Made by a program: the position numbers and the translations under genes. A stretch of 64,000 bases of DNA, from assembly GCF_050271975.1 (NCBI RefSeq), contig NZ_CP189850.1:372001-436000 (forward strand), given 5' to 3'. Under the pieces are notes generated by a model, which saw nothing but the letters and a program-made list of their open reading frames with translations, was not told the origin of the DNA and searched no databases. Positions 51,112 to 60,124 of this stretch are shown piece by piece; position 1 is the stretch's first letter, and each line of letters starts with the position of its first letter. This DNA comes from Litorimonas sp947503715. Lineage in GTDB: Bacteria > Pseudomonadota > Alphaproteobacteria > Caulobacterales > Maricaulaceae.

Positions 51112-52620
51112 ATGGATACTGAAATTGCCCCCGACCTACCGCCTGCCAGCCCGCCGCTTTCTTATGCTTTTGCGCGGATGCACGGGATTGTTGTGGCAGA
51201 AGGTGCGAGCGGTATTCCAGTCCTCGCGCACCGTCCTGGCGCAGCTCGGGAAGCACTGCTGGAGGCGCGGCGGGCCTTCGGAGCGCCCATCCGGCCAGAA
51301 CAGATGAGCGCGGATGCGTTTTCGAATTTGGTCGCTAAAACCTATTCACAATCCGACCTGACATCTTCCGCTGATGCCGCGATTGGCGATCCTCAGGATC
51401 TTTCGCAACTCGCCTCTGGCCTGCCGAAAACATCGGATCTGCTGGATGATGCCGATGATGCGCCCGTTATCCGTCTCATTAATGGGATTTTGCAGGAAGC
51501 TATTCGCTCCCGCGCCTCAGACATTCACGTTGAACCTTATGAGGAACGGCTCTCCGTGCGGTTCCGGATTGACGGAACGCTGACTGAGAAACTCTCCCTT
51601 CCCGCCCGCCTTGCACCCGTTCTGGTGTCGCGAGTCAAAGTCATGGCGCGGCTGGACATCGCCAATAAACGTATCCCGCAAGACGGGCGCTTCTCGCTCA
51701 ATCTCGGCGAACGGCAGATTGATGTCCGCGTCTCCACCCTGCCCGCGCGCCACGGCGAGCGTCTGGTCATGCGGATACTCGAAAAAGACAGTCAGGGGAT
51801 TGGCCTCTCGGAACTCGGTATGGACGCCGCCATGTTGACGGATTTCCAATCCATGCTGGCGCGACCCAATGGGATTATCCTCGTCACGGGGCCAACGGGT
51901 TCCGGTAAGACGACGACGCTTTACGGCGCGCTCTCCACTTTGAATGACGGCACACGAAACGTGCTGACAGTCGAGGACCCGGTTGAATATGCGCTGGACG
52001 GGATTGGTCAAACGCAGGTGAATGATAAGGTCGGGATGAGCTTTGCGGCAGGCCTGCGCGCGATTTTGCGGCAGGACCCGGACGTCGTGATGGTCGGCGA
52101 AATCCGCGACCCCGAAACGGCGGAAATCGCCGTGCAAGCTGCCCTAACGGGACATCTGGTCCTGTCCACGGTTCATACAAATTCAGCCGTCGCCGCGATT
52201 GCGCGTCTGCGCGATATGGGCGTCGAGCCGTTCCTGCTTTCCTCCACCGTGACGGCGCTCGTCGCGCAACGGCTAGTCCGTCGCCTCTGCGATCATTGCA
52301 AAACGCCTTACACCCCAACACCATCGGAATGCGCGGAACTGGGCGTGAAAGCGGGCGCGACTTTCCACAAACCCGTCGGCTGTATGCAGTGCCAAAATAT
52401 CGGTTATCAGGGACGCCTTGGACTCTACGAAATGGTTATCAACGACGACACATTGCGTCAGATGATCCATGACGGCGCGTCGGATACAGATATGTCCGCT
52501 TATGCTTTCGCCAATCGTCACACACTTCTGCAATCCGGCGCGGATGCTGTGCTGGAAGGCGCCACGAGTTCGGAGGAAGTTCTGCGCGTGTGTTCGGCGA
52601 AAACGACTGACGCAATCTAA
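51112..52620 (+). CDS. gspE: Type II secretion ATPase GspE
   Basis: The cytoplasmic hexameric ATPase of the type II secretion system, 502 aa. An N-terminal GspE-II-like region precedes SRASDIHVEPYEERLSVRFR (Asp box), Walker A VTGPTGSGKTTTLYG, Walker B DPDVVMVGEIRDPETAEIA, and the zinc tetra-Cys pair RRLCDHCKTP / VGCMQCQNIGY. ATG 51112 is preferred to TTG 51103. First gene of the gsp run, with a TAATG overlap into gspF. Confidence 0.96.
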   Translation: MDTEIAPDLPPASPPLSYAFARMHGIVVAEGASGIPVLAHRPGAAREALLEARRAFGAPIRPEQMSADAFSNLVAKTYSQSDLTSSADAAIGDPQDLSQLASGLPKTSDLLDDADDAPVIRLINGILQEAIRSRASDIHVEPYEERLSVRFRIDGTLTEKLSLPARLAPVLVSRVKVMARLDIANKRIPQDGRFSLNLGERQIDVRVSTLPARHGERLVMRILEKDSQGIGLSELGMDAAMLTDFQSMLARPNGIILVTGPTGSGKTTTLYGALSTLNDGTRNVLTVEDPVEYALDGIGQTQVNDKVGMSFAAGLRAILRQDPDVVMVGEIRDPETAEIAVQAALTGHLVLSTVHTNSAVAAIARLRDMGVEPFLLSSTVTALVAQRLVRRLCDHCKTPYTPTPSECAELGVKAGATFHKPVGCMQCQNIGYQGRLGLYEMVINDDTLRQMIHDGASDTDMSAYAFANRHTLLQSGADAVLEGATSSEEVLRVCSAKTTDAI

Positions 52621-53846
52621 TGGATGCGTTTGATTACAGTGCGATAGATGCGGGCGGGGCCAAACGGTCCGGCACATTAATGGCGAGCAGTGCGCGGGAG
52701 GCACGCGACCTCCTCCGCGCCCGGGCGCTGACCCCGTTGGACCTGAACCGGTCCCGCAAGAAATCCGTGAAAGCCGGAGATCTCTCGGACCAAAAAAGTT
52801 TCGGACGCGGGAAAATTAAACATGCGGAACTCACCCGCGCGACACGGCAAATCGCGATCCTGATTGATGCGGCCACACCCGTCGAGGACGCGCTACGCGT
52901 GACGGCGCTGCAATTTGAAAAATCCGCGATGAAGGGCGTGTTGCTCTCTATACGGTCGCAAGTCGTAGAAGGGGCAACCCTGTCCTCCGCCCTGCGCAGT
53001 CAACCGCAGGCCTTTTCCGACCTCTACACCGCGATGGTCGCGTCGGGCGAGGCCTCGGGACAACTCCCTGAAGTCCTGCTGCGCCTCGCCGATGATCTGG
53101 AATCCGCGCAGAAAATCCGGCGCAAGATTGCGGGGGCCACGGCCTATCCGCTCGTCCTGACGGCGGTTGCGCTAATCGTCATCGTCGTGTTGATGATTTT
53201 CGTCGTGCCGAAGGTTGTCGAGCAATTTGATACATTCGGGCAGGACCTCCCGCCCCTGACCAAAGCCACAATATGGGTGTCAGAATTTCTGCAAGCCCGC
53301 GGCCTCATCCTGCTCGGCCTTATCGTCGCCGCGATTGTGGCCCTCCGTTACGCTTTGAAACGCAAAGCCATTCGCCGACGCTGGGACGCGATAAAATTAC
53401 GATTGCCGCTGGTCGGGCGACTGCACCGCGACGTCAATGCGGCGCGGTTCTCCCGCACGATGGCAGGTCTTGTCAGTGCGGGCACGCCCGCCCTCGCCGC
53501 GATGGAAACGGCGCAACATACCCTGAAAAATGCTGTCATGCGCGAGAGCCTGACCGCCGCGATTGAACGTGTCCGCTCCGGTGCGCCCATGTCGGCCGCA
53601 TTGAAAGAGGCGGGTGTGTTCCCGCCGCTCGTCGTGCAAATGGTCATGGGGGGCGAAGCCTCCGGCGATATGGGGAATATGTTCGCCAAATCCGCCGATT
53701 ATCTGGAAGATGAATTTGACGCCGCGACGACGGTGTTCCTGACACTGCTGGAACCCGCGATCATCATACTGTTGGCGGGCGTTGTGTTGCTCGTCGTGGC
53801 GGCTATCTTCCTCCCTATCCTGCAACTCAATACATTGGCTTATTAA
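52620..53846 (+). CDS. gspF: Type II secretion inner-membrane platform protein GspF
   Basis: A 408-aa platform protein with the duplicated GspF domain: RQIAILIDAATPVEDALRV and SGEASGQLPEVLLRLADDLE in the first copy, RTMAGLVSAGTPALAAMETA and GGEASGDMGNMFAKSADYLE in the second. Three membrane helices (YPLVLTAVALIVIVVLMIFV; GLILLGLIVAAIVAL; PAIIILLAGVVLLVVAAIFL). Couples GspE to pseudopilus assembly. Confidence 0.96.
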   Translation: MDAFDYSAIDAGGAKRSGTLMASSAREARDLLRARALTPLDLNRSRKKSVKAGDLSDQKSFGRGKIKHAELTRATRQIAILIDAATPVEDALRVTALQFEKSAMKGVLLSIRSQVVEGATLSSALRSQPQAFSDLYTAMVASGEASGQLPEVLLRLADDLESAQKIRRKIAGATAYPLVLTAVALIVIVVLMIFVVPKVVEQFDTFGQDLPPLTKATIWVSEFLQARGLILLGLIVAAIVALRYALKRKAIRRRWDAIKLRLPLVGRLHRDVNAARFSRTMAGLVSAGTPALAAMETAQHTLKNAVMRESLTAAIERVRSGAPMSAALKEAGVFPPLVVQMVMGGEASGDMGNMFAKSADYLEDEFDAATTVFLTLLEPAIIILLAGVVLLVVAAIFLPILQLNTLAY

Positions 53847-53856
53847 GGGACGCGAC

Positions 53857-54291
53857 ATGACGGACACTGAAAACAAAACAAATGAGGACGGGTTCACCCT
53901 CGTCGAGGTCATGGTGACACTCGTCATCATCGGTTTGCTGACGACATTCGTCGTGCTGAACGTCTTGCCCGCCCAAGGCAAAGCGCAGGTCCAAAAGGCC
54001 AAAGGCGACATCGCCGCGATTGAAACGGCGCTCGAGATGTACGCGCTGGATTTAAATAATTACCCGACCGAACAGGAAGGGCTTGAGGCCCTGACAACGG
54101 CGCCTGCCGGGATTTCAGAGGCGCGTTACCGCCAAGGCGGCTATATCCGGAAGATGTCACTGGACCCATGGGGCAATCCATATGAGTACCGAAATCCCGG
54201 TGAAAACGGACCGATTGATATTTACTCCCTCGGCGCGGACGGCGAACCCGGTGGAGAGGGTCAAGACGCGGATATCGGGAATTGGCAGTAA
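53857..54291 (+). CDS. gspG: Major pseudopilin GspG
   Basis: The major pseudopilin, 144 aa. A short leader ends at EDGFTLVEVMVTLVIIGLL, the prepilin peptidase site G-F followed by the Glu at +5. The C-terminal part has ALDLNNYPTEQEGLEAL and SLDPWGNPYEYRNPG, typical of GspG, where Asp residues bind calcium. ATG 53857 sits 10 bases after gspF. Confidence 0.96.
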   Translation: MTDTENKTNEDGFTLVEVMVTLVIIGLLTTFVVLNVLPAQGKAQVQKAKGDIAAIETALEMYALDLNNYPTEQEGLEALTTAPAGISEARYRQGGYIRKMSLDPWGNPYEYRNPGENGPIDIYSLGADGEPGGEGQDADIGNWQ

Positions 54292-54785
54292 GCGCCTCCC
54301 ATAACGAAGCGGGGTTTACCCTCGTCGAAATTCTCTGCGTGCTGGCCGTCTTGGGGTTGACGGCGGGATTGGTCGTGCTGAACCTGCCGCGCGGGGAAGA
54401 CCCGTTCAAAGCCGAGATGCAGAAATTTGCAACGCAATTAAATATCGCCGCACGTGACAGCGCGATTGACGGCCGGATCCGCGGCATAGAAATTGACTCG
54501 GACGGTTATGACCTGCTGGAATATTCCGGCGAATGGGAAACACGGGTCGAGGCGGAGTGGAACGATGTGTTCAGTGTCGATCTCAAAGTCGAGGACGAAA
54601 TCATTGACTTCAAAGACCGTGCAAAAATCATCGCCAAATCAAAAGACATCGTCGCAGTTCCCCTCATCACGCTCGATCCAATGGGCGGCGTGACGGATTT
54701 TGAGCTGGAAATTGAGGGTCGCGAGACTACATTTCTTCTCATGCCAGACGAGCGGGGCCGGATTATCGCGGAGATTGCGGAATGA
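54282..54785 (+). CDS. gspH: Minor pseudopilin GspH
   Basis: A 167-aa minor pseudopilin with cleavage site NEAGFTLVEILCVLAVLGL. The start is a TTG at 54282 overlapping the gspG stop by ten bases; no ATG is available before the pilin motif. The rest is an acidic beta-rich domain (EIDSDGYDLLEY, EGRETTFLLMPDERG). Confidence 0.88.
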   Translation: MAVSASHNEAGFTLVEILCVLAVLGLTAGLVVLNLPRGEDPFKAEMQKFATQLNIAARDSAIDGRIRGIEIDSDGYDLLEYSGEWETRVEAEWNDVFSVDLKVEDEIIDFKDRAKIIAKSKDIVAVPLITLDPMGGVTDFELEIEGRETTFLLMPDERGRIIAEIAE

Positions 54786-55129
54786 GAGAGGCTGGCTTCA
54801 CCCTTGTCGAAGTGCTGGCCGCGCTGTTGATCTTCTCCCTCGCCATTGTCGGCCTGTCGCGGGCGGGCGCGCAATCCGTCGCGCACACGGACCGTCTGAC
54901 GGATAAGACCTATGCCGGAATTGTGGCGGATAATCAGCTCGTCCTCGCCCGAATGCGCACCCCCCAAGTCCGGTCCGAGAGTGGCGAAGAGACGGTGGCG
55001 GGACGGACCTATGACTGGCGATTGGACACCATAGAGACGCCTCAAGCCGGATTGTTTGAATTGCGGATGACGGTGCTGGACGGGGATGATGCGCTCATCA
55101 CGCGCCGCGCTTGGGTCGCACCGGAATGA
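54782..55129 (+). CDS. gspI: Minor pseudopilin GspI
   Basis: A 115-aa minor pseudopilin, MREAGFTLVEVLAALLIFSLAIVG, with body ending RMTVLDGDDALITRRAWV. ATGA overlaps on both sides. In the tip complex GspI is the core that binds GspJ and GspK. Confidence 0.93.
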   Translation: MREAGFTLVEVLAALLIFSLAIVGLSRAGAQSVAHTDRLTDKTYAGIVADNQLVLARMRTPQVRSESGEETVAGRTYDWRLDTIETPQAGLFELRMTVLDGDDALITRRAWVAPE

Positions 55130-55743
55130 GCGCCGCCCGTAATTCCGAAGACGGATTCACCCTCGTCGAAGTCCTGATCTCGCTCTTCATCTTTGCGATC
55201 ATCAGCGCGGGCACATTGGGCGCGATGTTCCAGACTTTTGCCGCAAAAGACCGGCTCGACCTCGCCGCTGAACAGCTCGCCGATATCGCGACCTTCCGCG
55301 CGATTATCCGCGCCGATATGGACGCCCTGACCCTGCGCCCCGCTCGCGACGGGTTAGGCGGGATGGAACGGACACTCCTGACAACCGATGGGGACGCATT
55401 GCTGCAATTCACGCGATTGGGACGAAGTAACCCTGTCGGTGCAAAACGCGGACAGGCTCAACGCGTACAATATGTTTTCCGCAATAATCAATTCATCCGC
55501 GAAACCCTAACCCATGAAAATCCGGACCAATTGGACGGTTGGCGCGGGCGGGTATTGATGGATAATATTGATAATGCGGAAGTGTTCTATGTCACGCGCG
55601 GGCAGAGCGATTATATTGAGCTTGAGAACTGGGTTATCCCGAATGATGGCCGTGCGCCGTCCCTCTCCCGCACAGGCGCTGTCAAATTGACTCTCGTCCA
55701 GAGCGGGACGGAAACCTCTCACTTGTTCGAGATCGGCCAATGA
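55126..55743 (+). CDS. gspJ: Minor pseudopilin GspJ
   Basis: A 205-aa minor pseudopilin with site SEDGFTLVEVLISLFIFAI. The C-terminal region WRGRVLMDNIDNAEVFYVTRG and PSLSRTGAVKLTLVQSG is GspJ-like. ATG 55126 overlaps the gspI stop; the longer frame is ignored. Confidence 0.93.
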   Translation: MSAARNSEDGFTLVEVLISLFIFAIISAGTLGAMFQTFAAKDRLDLAAEQLADIATFRAIIRADMDALTLRPARDGLGGMERTLLTTDGDALLQFTRLGRSNPVGAKRGQAQRVQYVFRNNQFIRETLTHENPDQLDGWRGRVLMDNIDNAEVFYVTRGQSDYIELENWVIPNDGRAPSLSRTGAVKLTLVQSGTETSHLFEIGQ

Positions 55744-56753
55744 GGAAATCCGATACAGAGCGCGGCACGGTGCTGCTGACCACGCTGCTCATCATGTCAG
55801 TTATGGCAGCGATTACCGTGGCCCTGATGGATGATATCCGCATCGCCGTAAAACGCACAATCAACGTCAACGCTTACGCCCAAGCTGATTGGCAGGGCCG
55901 CGGCGCGGAGGATTTCATTCGCGCCTGGTTGACCAATGATTTCGCTGCATTGGATGACCGCGCGAAGTCCCTCCTCATCCGGCAGGACGAGCCGATCATT
56001 CTACCGACAGAAGACGGCGTGATCACGGTCCACCTGAAAGATGCGAGCCATTGTTTTAATTTAAATGCGGTTTTGGATTTTGAAGGCAAGGTCACAGAGC
56101 ATCCGGCCGAGTTCAAAACGCTCTCAGAAAATATAGGTATCCCGCAAAATCAAGCCGAAGTCATTTCCAGCGCCCTCATGGATTGGATTGACGCCGACCA
56201 AAATCAACGCGCGGGCGGGGCGGAAGACGGGACTTACCTGCGGGCCAATCCGCCCTACCGCACATCGGATACGAAACTCACCGCACCGGAAGAAATGCGC
56301 GCGTTAAACGGCATGGATGAAGACCTTTGGGATATTTACCAGCCCTTTGTCTGCACGGGACGCATGGGCGAAATGCCCGCTGTGAATTTGAATACATTGG
56401 AATTGGAACGCATTGCCATTCTTGCCGCCGCGATCGGTGGAGATAACGCCTCCACTGCCGCGCAACGCATTTTGGAAGCGCGGCCCGACCAAGGTTTTGG
56501 TAATCGCGAAGAGCTGGGGCAATCTCTGGCATCCTTGGAACTTGAAGGCGTCTCGCTGACCGACCGATTGACAACCGATGTCTCAGCCGTCTTCGTCGAG
56601 GTCGTCACGACGGTCGGCCCCGCAGAACGCGTTCGCACTTATCGCTATGATGGGGTAGACAAGGACGCGCCGGTGCTGACATATCGAGGTTGGGGACGGG
56701 AAACTTTCCGGCCGGAAATCGAAGACCCGAACGCTCAAGAGGATGCGCGATAA
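55740..56753 (+). CDS. gspK: Minor pseudopilin GspK
   Basis: The 337-aa tip pseudopilin. The leader ends ERGTVLLTTLLIMSVMAAITV, lacking Glu at +5 as is normal for GspK. DASHCFNLNAVLDFEGKV and SSALMDWIDADQNQRAGGAED followed by PYRTSDTKLTAPEEMRAL are diagnostic, including the calcium-binding acidic loop. Confidence 0.95.
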   Translation: MRKSDTERGTVLLTTLLIMSVMAAITVALMDDIRIAVKRTINVNAYAQADWQGRGAEDFIRAWLTNDFAALDDRAKSLLIRQDEPIILPTEDGVITVHLKDASHCFNLNAVLDFEGKVTEHPAEFKTLSENIGIPQNQAEVISSALMDWIDADQNQRAGGAEDGTYLRANPPYRTSDTKLTAPEEMRALNGMDEDLWDIYQPFVCTGRMGEMPAVNLNTLELERIAILAAAIGGDNASTAAQRILEARPDQGFGNREELGQSLASLELEGVSLTDRLTTDVSAVFVEVVTTVGPAERVRTYRYDGVDKDAPVLTYRGWGRETFRPEIEDPNAQEDAR

Positions 56754-57811
56754 TGGCTCTGCCAACGCTATTGATATTGCCCGCGACAGAGAGCGGCGAC
56801 GCGATTTTTGCGAGCGCCTCCAGCGACGGCTATAATACCCGTCGCGTCGCGCAAACGATGTTCGGTACATTGGACGCGTCTGACCTCCACGTTATTCTAC
56901 CTGGGCAAACCGCGCGCATATTTGAAACGGAACTGCCCAAGGCCGGGCGGGCACAGCAGCTGAAAATGGCGAAATTTGCACGGGAGGATGATATTGCCTC
57001 CAGCGCAGATGATCTGCATTTCGCCCTGTCAGACAACCAACCGCCCCGCCTCGCCGTGATAGACCAAGACGTTATGGGACAGCTGGGCGTAAGTCTCATC
57101 AATCTGCGCCCCAAAGCCGCCTATGTGGATTATGATTTACTGGAAGGCGACCAAGCAATTCTCGTCATTGATCGCGCTGTCGAGCCGGGACAGTCCGCGT
57201 TGGATTTGGACTGGGTTGAGGCGGAATTGGTGCAGCCGACGGATACTGACCTCGCCCGACAATTCGCCGACGGCATTGCAGCAGGACGGGGGATCAATCT
57301 GCTACAAGGTGATTATCGCCCTCGCTCTAACATCTCTCTACCACGACCCGCGCTGATGCGGTTTGGCGCGCTCGCCGCTTGCGCGGCGTTAGTCGCTTTT
57401 ATTTGGGGCGGCGTGTCTGATCGTTCTAAAGTCGCGCAGGCAGAAAATTTACAAGCCAAAACGGCAGCGGAATATACGGAAGTCACAGGCCAAGCCGCAC
57501 CCAACGCGCCTGGTCGCGCCGCGGCGAGGGCCGCAAAATCCTGGCCACAACAGGCGGACGGATTTCTCGATCTCTCCAACGTTTTATTTGCCGGGATGAA
57601 AGACCTCGATGATATCCGCGTAGATCAAATGCGTTATAATGCGACGGACGGCACGCTTGCTTTGCGCTTTATCTATCCCAGTTTCGATGCCGCTGCCCGC
57701 GCGGAAGCCGCAATTGCCGACGTCGGCGGGCGGTTGCAGACGGGTGGCGTGCGCGAAAGAGATGACACATTTGTCGGCGAGGCAACGCTCAGCCTGGAGC
57801 CCGCGTCATGA
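56753..57811 (+). CDS. gspL: Type II secretion linker protein GspL
   Basis: A 352-aa inner-membrane protein linking GspE to GspM. The N-terminal cytoplasmic actin-like region (TLLILPATESGDAIFA ... LPGQTARIFETELPKAGRAQ) is followed by one helix (RFGALAACAALVAFIWGGV) and a periplasmic ferredoxin-like end. ATG 56753 overlaps the gspK stop as TAATG. Confidence 0.92.
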   Translation: MALPTLLILPATESGDAIFASASSDGYNTRRVAQTMFGTLDASDLHVILPGQTARIFETELPKAGRAQQLKMAKFAREDDIASSADDLHFALSDNQPPRLAVIDQDVMGQLGVSLINLRPKAAYVDYDLLEGDQAILVIDRAVEPGQSALDLDWVEAELVQPTDTDLARQFADGIAAGRGINLLQGDYRPRSNISLPRPALMRFGALAACAALVAFIWGGVSDRSKVAQAENLQAKTAAEYTEVTGQAAPNAPGRAAARAAKSWPQQADGFLDLSNVLFAGMKDLDDIRVDQMRYNATDGTLALRFIYPSFDAAARAEAAIADVGGRLQTGGVRERDDTFVGEATLSLEPAS

Positions 57812-58263
57812 TAAATTGGTTCAACAGCCGCGAACCCCGCGAGCGTGTTCTGCTGATGGTATTAGCCGGACTATTATTTATCTTCGCCGCGTGGTTTGCT
57901 CTGACACGCGAATCCGGACCAGATGGAGACACCGTTTTGGCAGAGGCCCAATTGGACCGTGAATTGTGGCTGCGGGCCAAGCCGCGACTTTCTGTCGGGT
58001 CCGGCGGAGATGCCACGCGCACGGAATTTTCACGCGGGGCTATGATTAATCTCGCCCGCCAACGTGATGTCCGCCTGACCCGCGTTCAGCCGCAGAATGA
58101 TGGTAGCGTCACCGTCTGGATTGATGATGTCGGGACGCAACCCCTCTTCGGACTCATGCAAGCGCTAACGACAGGATATACGGTCGATGTGCAAACGGTC
58201 ATGATCAACCGAACGCCGCAGGGCAGTTTGAATGCGCAGTTTACACTCAAACCCTTGAGCTAA
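57808..58263 (+). CDS. gspM: Type II secretion protein GspM
   Basis: A 151-aa bitopic protein: SREPRERVLLMVLAGLLFIFAAWFAL is the membrane helix, followed by a small periplasmic domain with VRLTRVQPQNDGSVTVWID and a repeat-like end. ATGA overlap with gspL. It ends the run; the next gene is convergent. Confidence 0.9.
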   Translation: MINWFNSREPRERVLLMVLAGLLFIFAAWFALTRESGPDGDTVLAEAQLDRELWLRAKPRLSVGSGGDATRTEFSRGAMINLARQRDVRLTRVQPQNDGSVTVWIDDVGTQPLFGLMQALTTGYTVDVQTVMINRTPQGSLNAQFTLKPLS

Positions 58264-59318
58264 GTCTTCTCTGAAGACCCAGCTTCCAAATCCAGTAAAT
58301 CGCGTTTGCGAGTTAGACCACCCGCGTAACCGCCCAACCCGCCATCGCTACCGATCACGCGGTGGCAGGGAATGATGAGCGCGAGGCCATTATTTGCATT
58401 GGCCGAGGCGACGGCGCGGACGGCCTTGGGTTTTCCGATCATCTGCGCGAGTTGCGCATAGCTGCGGGTCTGACCATGCGGGATGGTTTGTAGCGCGTTC
58501 CACGTGGAACGTTGGAAATCCGTGCCGGAGGTCGCCAGCGGTGTTTGGAAGTCTGATAGTTTACCCGCAAAATAAGTTGCCAGTTCATCTTCAATCTTTT
58601 GGGTTGTTTCCGTCCGCCCCGGCAGGACGGGACGGCCTTGCACTTTCCGCAAACGGTCAAACTGCCGCCGCATATTCTTGCGGTCGGTAAATTCCAGCAG
58701 GTAGAGCGCCGCCTCATCCGCAATCGCAATCATCCGCCCCATCGGGGTTTCCAGCCAGTCGATATAAAGCGGGTCCGGCTTTCCCTTTGCGGGCGCCACA
58801 CCAAATGTCTTGGCATAGGCTGTACGGAAACCGGAGGGACTGTCAAAACCGGCATCCAATTGCGCCGCGATCACAGACCCGCCTTTCGAGAGTGTCTTGG
58901 CGGCCAGCGCCATCCGTCTAGCCCGTGCGTAATCCGCAAAGCTCATGCCGAAACGGTCCAAGAATTGACGCCGTGCGGTTGAGGCATCAATGCCTCTCTT
59001 CGCCAAGACATCACCCGTGAGTTTCAGATCAGGCTCTTCCTCAATTAATGTAATAAGCTGCCGAATGAGGCCGTAATTCCCGCCAGCAGGATGACATCGC
59101 TTACACGCGCGAAAACCGGCTTCCAACGCCTCCGCCACACTCTCGCAATAGACACAATTCTCAGGGTTTGGCAGACGCGCCGGACATCCCGGACGACAGA
59201 AAATACCCGTCGTTTTGACGCCGATATAAAGATGCCCGTCATAGGTCAGCTCGCCATCGCGAAAGATCGCATATAGAGCGTTAGCCCCTATCGGTAATGT
59301 GGGTTTGAACAAATCCAT
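58260..59318 (-). CDS. ada: Ada: methylphosphotriester sensor and O6-alkylguanine-DNA alkyltransferase
   Basis: The full-length adaptive-response protein, 352 aa. The N-terminal zinc site with acceptor Cys reads TTGIFCRPGCPA (Cys 41, 45) and ACKRCHP (72, 75). An AraC-like helix-turn-helix follows (GIDASTARRQFLDRFGMSF). The C-terminal AGT domain has the PCHRV acceptor loop (ALIIPCHRVIGSDGGLGGYA). It repairs O6-methylguanine and, once methylated, activates its regulon. No alkA or alkB gene is adjacent. Confidence 0.96.
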   Translation of the reverse strand: MDLFKPTLPIGANALYAIFRDGELTYDGHLYIGVKTTGIFCRPGCPARLPNPENCVYCESVAEALEAGFRACKRCHPAGGNYGLIRQLITLIEEEPDLKLTGDVLAKRGIDASTARRQFLDRFGMSFADYARARRMALAAKTLSKGGSVIAAQLDAGFDSPSGFRTAYAKTFGVAPAKGKPDPLYIDWLETPMGRMIAIADEAALYLLEFTDRKNMRRQFDRLRKVQGRPVLPGRTETTQKIEDELATYFAGKLSDFQTPLATSGTDFQRSTWNALQTIPHGQTRSYAQLAQMIGKPKAVRAVASANANNGLALIIPCHRVIGSDGGLGGYAGGLTRKRDLLDLEAGSSEKT

Positions 59319-59424
59319 AATTGCGCTCTAACACGTCACATAGGCCATGACCGCCGAAAATCCGGCATGGCCTTTTGTTTTCTTATTTGGCATGAAGGGG
59401 AAACATTTTTCCGGAAGCCCCGCT

Positions 59425-60054
59425 ATGACCGTTCACCTGCATAAACATGACTTGCCCGATTATATCGAATTCGGGAGCAGCGTTGCCGTCGATACAGAAA
59501 CGCAAGGGCTCTCCCTCATTCGCGACAAGCTCTGCCTTGTGCAGCTCTCAGCTGGGGACGGCGATGCGCATATCGTGCAAATGGACCGGGATAAATATGA
59601 CGCCCCGAACCTCAAAGCCCTGATGGAAAATCCGGATGTGACGAAGATTTTTCACTTCGCGCGGTTCGATGTCGCCATGATGATGCGCGATATGGGGGTC
59701 ACGATTGCGCCCGTCTTTTGCACCAAAATCGCCTCCGGTCTTGTGCGCACCTATACAGATCGTCACGGCCTGAAAGACCTCACCAAAGAACTCATTAGTG
59801 TGGACCTGTCTAAACAGCAGCAATCGTCAGACTGGGCGGCGGAAAACCTGACCGAAGCACAACTAAATTATGCGGCGTCCGATGTGCTCTATCTTCACCA
59901 GCTCAAAACCATCCTCTCGGCCCGTCTCATGCGTGAAGACCGTTGGGAGATTGCGCAGGGCTGTTTCGAATTTCTGCCGACCCGCGCCAAGCTCGACCTG
60001 AAAGGCTGGGCCGATGTCGATATTTTCTCTCACCGGATGCGCAGAGCCGACTAA
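59425..60054 (+). CDS. rnd: Short ribonuclease D
   Basis: A 209-aa DEDDy 3'-5' exoribonuclease: motif I SVAVDTETQGLSL, motif II FHFARFDVAMM, motif III LNYAASDVLYLHQL. It has no HRDC domains, like the short RNase D form common in alphaproteobacteria, and would trim tRNA and other stable RNA. ATG 59425 (after GGAAG) is preferred to the earlier in-frame start. Confidence 0.95.
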   Translation: MTVHLHKHDLPDYIEFGSSVAVDTETQGLSLIRDKLCLVQLSAGDGDAHIVQMDRDKYDAPNLKALMENPDVTKIFHFARFDVAMMMRDMGVTIAPVFCTKIASGLVRTYTDRHGLKDLTKELISVDLSKQQQSSDWAAENLTEAQLNYAASDVLYLHQLKTILSARLMREDRWEIAQGCFEFLPTRAKLDLKGWADVDIFSHRMRRAD

Positions 60055-60124
60055 ATTAATAAAGCGTCACGCTAGCCTTTAGCTATCGCACCTTCACTGT
60101 TCGCACGTTATAACTCTCGCAACT

